Positions 12,912 to 14,994 of a DNA stretch of 14,994 bases are shown one piece after another. The stretch spans positions 1 through 14,994 of the forward strand of contig QQUK01000180.1 in assembly GCA_008501655.1 (NCBI GenBank), given 5' to 3'. How positions within the stretch are numbered: the stretch's first letter is position 1; each line of letters starts with the position of its first letter. The translations under genes and the position numbers were made by a program. The DNA is from Calditrichota bacterium (GTDB lineage: Bacteria > Zixibacteria > MSB-5A5 > GN15 > FEB-12). A model generated the notes under the pieces. The model was not told where the DNA came from and made no database searches. It saw nothing but the letters and a program-made list of their open reading frames with translations.

Positions 12912-13413
12912 ACCGTTCCACCTTATCTATAAATGCTTGAAATCTTCCTTTTGTCGGGAATATAATTATCGTCCAGATATATCCGATTGGATAAAAGTAT
13001 AACATTTTATTCATGTCTCCTGAAATAAAATAGATTACTAATCCGAAAATAAATGATGACTCCACTAAAGAAAATTTTATAATGTTAAAAGTCATTGCAA
13101 GAGCTGATGCCGATGAATGATTTTTTGTATTCATAAAAATATTGTTTTGAGCAGCCAAATCAGAACCTGATCGACGGTTTCTATGATACGCTTTGATTTG
13201 ACTTCGTTCCAATACAGGTAGTATAAATGGGTATACAATAGCAATAATCAAGAGGATATACATAATCAGATTTGCCTGTGAATCCGCAATCGGTTCCATG
13301 TTGAGTGATAATGCAATAACCAGATAGATTATCGGAGCCATTACAAACAAGACAAGAGCAAAAAATAATGACATTTTAAACCGTTTAGCTGTTTCTTCAG
13401 TCCAATTATTCAA
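12886..13413 (-). CDS. Predicted four-helix membrane protein (unknown function), downstream of tadA
   Basis: The 175 residues have four hydrophobic helices (about 13-38, 48-67, 104-131, 136-152), with a polar loop of about 35 residues after helix 2 and a basic tail after helix 4. The start is TTG, overlapping the tadA stop as TTGA, with GAGAGG about six bases upstream, a good case of coupled translation. The family is not recognised. Shared architecture with the next gene suggests paralogy and that the products work together. The link to tadA is probably only operonic. Confidence 0.75.
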   Translation of the reverse strand: MNNWTEETAKRFKMSLFFALVLFVMAPIIYLVIALSLNMEPIADSQANLIMYILLIIAIVYPFILPVLERSQIKAYHRNRRSGSDLAAQNNIFMNTKNHSSASALAMTFNIIKFSLVESSFIFGLVIYFISGDMNKMLYFYPIGYIWTIIIFPTKGRFQAFIDKVERYGQTNPVG

Positions 13414-13886
13414 TTTATCCTCTCTTTCTTTTTGCGAACCTCAGCAAAAAACTGCTTCATCATCGCTGCAACTTCATCTTCCCTGATTCCCGATACGATT
13501 TCTATCTGATGGTTCAGTTTAGTTTCAGTCGGTATTGAAAATATCGAATCACACCCACCGAATTTCGGGTCTTTGGCGCCGTAAATAATTGTTTTGATTC
13601 TCGAAAGGACTGCTGCCCCGGAACACATCGGGCAAGGTTCCAGTGTCGAAACAAGAATACATTCCTCAAGACGCCAGTCATTAAAATGATTGTACGCTGC
13701 CGACAGCGCAACCATCTCGGCATGAGCGGTGGCATCATGCAGCGATTCCGTCTGATTGTACCCCCGACCGATAACTTTGTCTTCGAATACAACGATCGCC
13801 CCGACCGGGACTTCATTTTTTTTATACGCTTCCTCAGCCTCGCGGATGGCAAGCTCCATATAGTCGTAATATCTCGGATTTGTCAT
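13410..13886 (-). CDS. tadA: tRNA-specific adenosine deaminase TadA
   Basis: TadA converts A34 to inosine in tRNA-Arg(ACG), allowing CGU/CGC/CGA decoding. The 158-residue protein has the zinc deaminase motif HAE (His55, catalytic Glu57) and PCPMC (Cys85, Cys88), plus the N-terminal VPVGAIVV strand. Length is normal. No strong ribosome site precedes the ATG at 13886; an in-frame ATG at 13859 is possible but would cut into the first helix. It heads the operon with the two membrane proteins and is divergent from the dockerin gene. A related cytosine or guanine deaminase is less likely given the TadA-like HAEM and PCPMCSGA context. Confidence 0.94.
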   Translation of the reverse strand: MTNPRYYDYMELAIREAEEAYKKNEVPVGAIVVFEDKVIGRGYNQTESLHDATAHAEMVALSAAYNHFNDWRLEECILVSTLEPCPMCSGAAVLSRIKTIIYGAKDPKFGGCDSIFSIPTETKLNHQIEIVSGIREDEVAAMMKQFFAEVRKKKERIN

Positions 13887-13922
13887 GTCGGGAATATAGA
13901 AAAATAGAAATCAGTTGAAAAG

Positions 13923-13950
13923 ATAATAATTTGAGCCTTCACATTGACAA
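13923..13950 (-). promoter_or_regulatory. Candidate promoter of the tadA operon
   Basis: On the minus strand TTGTCA (13950-13945) and TATTAT (13928-13923) are 16 nt apart, with a predicted start about 30 nt before the tadA ATG. Its -35 box overlaps the -35 box of the divergent dockerin-gene promoter almost completely. Confidence 0.45.
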
Positions 13951-13973
13951 AAATCGATAATTATATATATTAT
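13944..13973 (+). promoter_or_regulatory. Candidate promoter of the dockerin-protein gene
   Basis: A perfect TTGACA (13944-13949) is followed after 18 nt by TATTAT (13968-13973) within a run of alternating AT. The predicted start near 13980 leaves a leader of about 28 nt containing GGGG seven bases before the ATG. Confidence 0.55.
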
Positions 13974-14007
13974 ATCTATCCATAACGAGTAACTTTGGGG
14001 AAAATAT

Positions 14008-14508
14008 ATGCTTAAGATTTTAGTTCTATGTATCTTTTTGGGAATGACATCATCTACATTCGCTGCTCAACATGAAGCTTTCTTTTCAGGTATTGGTATT
14101 TTAGAAAAGTTTCCGAAAAACAATAAAATTGTTTTAAAATCCGATGTATATGAAAGATTATACTTTCTTTCAAACACCGGTGATTTCAATACTGGTGATA
14201 CGGTGTATGTCTTAGGAAAATTCAAAAGGAAAAAGATAAAGGAACATATGCCAAAACTTAAAGTCGATGCAATTGAACCTTATGATTGTTGTAGATTAGA
14301 AACAAAAGGTGATATTAATGCTGACGGACGAATTGCGATAGATGATTTCGTTATGTTTATAAATTATCTTTTCTTAGATTATAAGTTACCAATCTGTGCA
14401 TCTAATGGAGATATAAATGAAGACGGTGTAATTGATGTCGTTGACCTTGTCAGATTAGTTGAATTTGCATTTCAGAATGAAGGCACCATGCCCCCGTGTG
14501 AGGAATAA
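14008..14508 (+). CDS. Small secreted protein: OB-like domain plus dockerin type I repeats
   Basis: The 166 residues start with a signal peptide (MLKILVLCIFLGMTSSTFAA, cleavage near residue 20). Residues about 22-92 form a short beta-rich domain with GDFNTGDTVYVLG, reminiscent of small OB folds. Two calcium-loop repeats of dockerin type follow: GDINADGRIAIDDF (101-114) and GDINEDGVIDVVDL (134-147). Each has the DxNxDGxxxxxD spacing and an amphipathic helix. A CC pair (94-95), Cys130 and Cys164 could form disulfides. Dockerins bind cohesins in cellulosomes, but in FCB-type genomes such repeats are common on many secreted proteins with unclear partners. It is the only complete plus-strand gene here, with its own promoter. 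Function is unknown. Confidence 0.88.
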   Translation: MLKILVLCIFLGMTSSTFAAQHEAFFSGIGILEKFPKNNKIVLKSDVYERLYFLSNTGDFNTGDTVYVLGKFKRKKIKEHMPKLKVDAIEPYDCCRLETKGDINADGRIAIDDFVMFINYLFLDYKLPICASNGDINEDGVIDVVDLVRLVEFAFQNEGTMPPCEE

Positions 14509-14514
14509 TCTTTC

Positions 14515-14994
14515 CTACTTCACCAACCGCCTTGTCACTTCCTCTACAATATAAAACCCATCATCGGATAATTTTATCGCATCACCGTCATCTACAAGAT
14601 GCCCCGCTTTCACAAGCGTATCATACTGATGTAAATCAATCTTTTCCTCAAGCTTGTTTTCAAAAACCCGTTCAAACTTCGCCCGACTCACTCCCCATGT
14701 CGTCCGTAACCCTAACAGAATCGTCTCAACCATCCGTTCCTCAATACCGGACTGGTCGACTTCACGGGGAAGTTCCCCATTCTCAAGTGCCTTGACATAG
14801 TCGACATTCGAAGAAGCGTTCAAAAACCTCTGCCCGTTGATAAACGAATGTGCCGATGGTCCCAACCCAAGATAATCGCGACCTTCCCAATACCCAATGT
14901 TATGCCGGCATTCATGCCCCGGTTTGGCGAACGAACAAACTTCGTAGCGAACATAGCCAGCCTGATGAAATCTCTCCACACCCGATTTATACAT
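14515..14994 (-). CDS. hemW: HemW-like protein, C-terminal part (runs off right edge)
   Basis: The visible 159 residues match the C-terminal half of HemW, the heme chaperone of the radical-SAM coproporphyrinogen-dehydrogenase family: YEVCSFAKPGHECRHN, GYWEGRDYLGLGPSAHSF, then a winged-helix-like end with LLGLRTTWGVS. The N-terminal radical-SAM barrel and its CxxxCxxC motif lie outside the window, so the codon at the edge is not the true start. HemW and the oxygen-independent coproporphyrinogen oxidase HemN cannot be separated with certainty from this half, but the C-terminus looks HemW-like. It is convergent with the dockerin gene, with six bases between the stop codons. Confidence 0.9.
   Translation of the reverse strand: MYKSGVERFHQAGYVRYEVCSFAKPGHECRHNIGYWEGRDYLGLGPSAHSFINGQRFLNASSNVDYVKALENGELPREVDQSGIEERMVETILLGLRTTWGVSRAKFERVFENKLEEKIDLHQYDTLVKAGHLVDDGDAIKLSDDGFYIVEEVTRRLVK

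Noticed and set aside
12645..12932. 95-codon plus-strand frame opposite the membrane-protein genes
   Set aside because: Antisense to a hydrophobic coding frame with coupled starts; its basic, Gln/Lys-rich content is what antisense of such a frame gives.
13514..13852. 112-codon minus-strand frame inside tadA
   Set aside because: It is an alternative frame of tadA, which has all catalytic residues; Arg-rich shadow.

Overview
The window is AT-rich bacterial DNA and almost entirely coding. The left 8.6 kb (positions 1-8616, all minus strand) is one tightly packed operon for a cytoplasmic [NiFe] hydrogenase of the group 3b (NADP-linked, sulfhydrogenase-like) type, followed by its maturation genes. 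Transcription order is beta (Fe-S), a stand-alone cyclic-nucleotide-binding-domain protein, gamma (FAD/NAD(P)/2Fe-2S), delta (hydrogenase small subunit), alpha (hydrogenase large subunit), maturation endopeptidase, hypA, hypB, hypF, hypC, and the first 14 codons of hypD, which runs off the left edge. Junctions are from 14-nt overlaps to 5-nt gaps, so the whole set looks transcribed from one promoter at about 8668-8696. A perfect 14-bp palindrome of Crp/Fnr type touches the -35 box of that promoter.

The middle (8617-12223) differs: longer non-coding stretches and two secreted-protein genes, a signal-peptide alpha/beta hydrolase with TPR-like helices and a secreted beta-propeller of the two-component-regulator-propeller type. 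These are separated and flanked by copies of a dispersed hairpin repeat (8911, 10485, 12078, plus an inverted hairpin at 10701). The outermost copies also share a rho-independent terminator and the 3' end of a tRNA-Ser gene, the intact tRNA-Ser(CGA) lying at 12224-12310. This resembles a small, decayed, integrase-less island or a segmental duplication.

The right end (12311-14994) holds a minus-strand operon of tadA (tRNA adenosine deaminase) with two overlapping, apparently paralogous four-helix membrane proteins. A divergent plus-strand gene encodes a small secreted OB-fold-like plus dockerin protein, and the C-terminal half of hemW converges on it and runs off the right edge.

Organism: the dockerin-like calcium repeats on a small secreted protein, secreted propeller proteins, a group 3b hydrogenase and mixed ATG/GTG/TTG starts would suit an uncultivated FCB-type lineage such as Candidatus Zixibacteria. 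This is an inference from gene style, not a proof. The most interesting features are the cyclic-nucleotide-domain protein wired into the hydrogenase operon together with the Crp/Fnr-like operator, and the repeat family with compensatory stem changes associated with the tRNA-Ser fragment.
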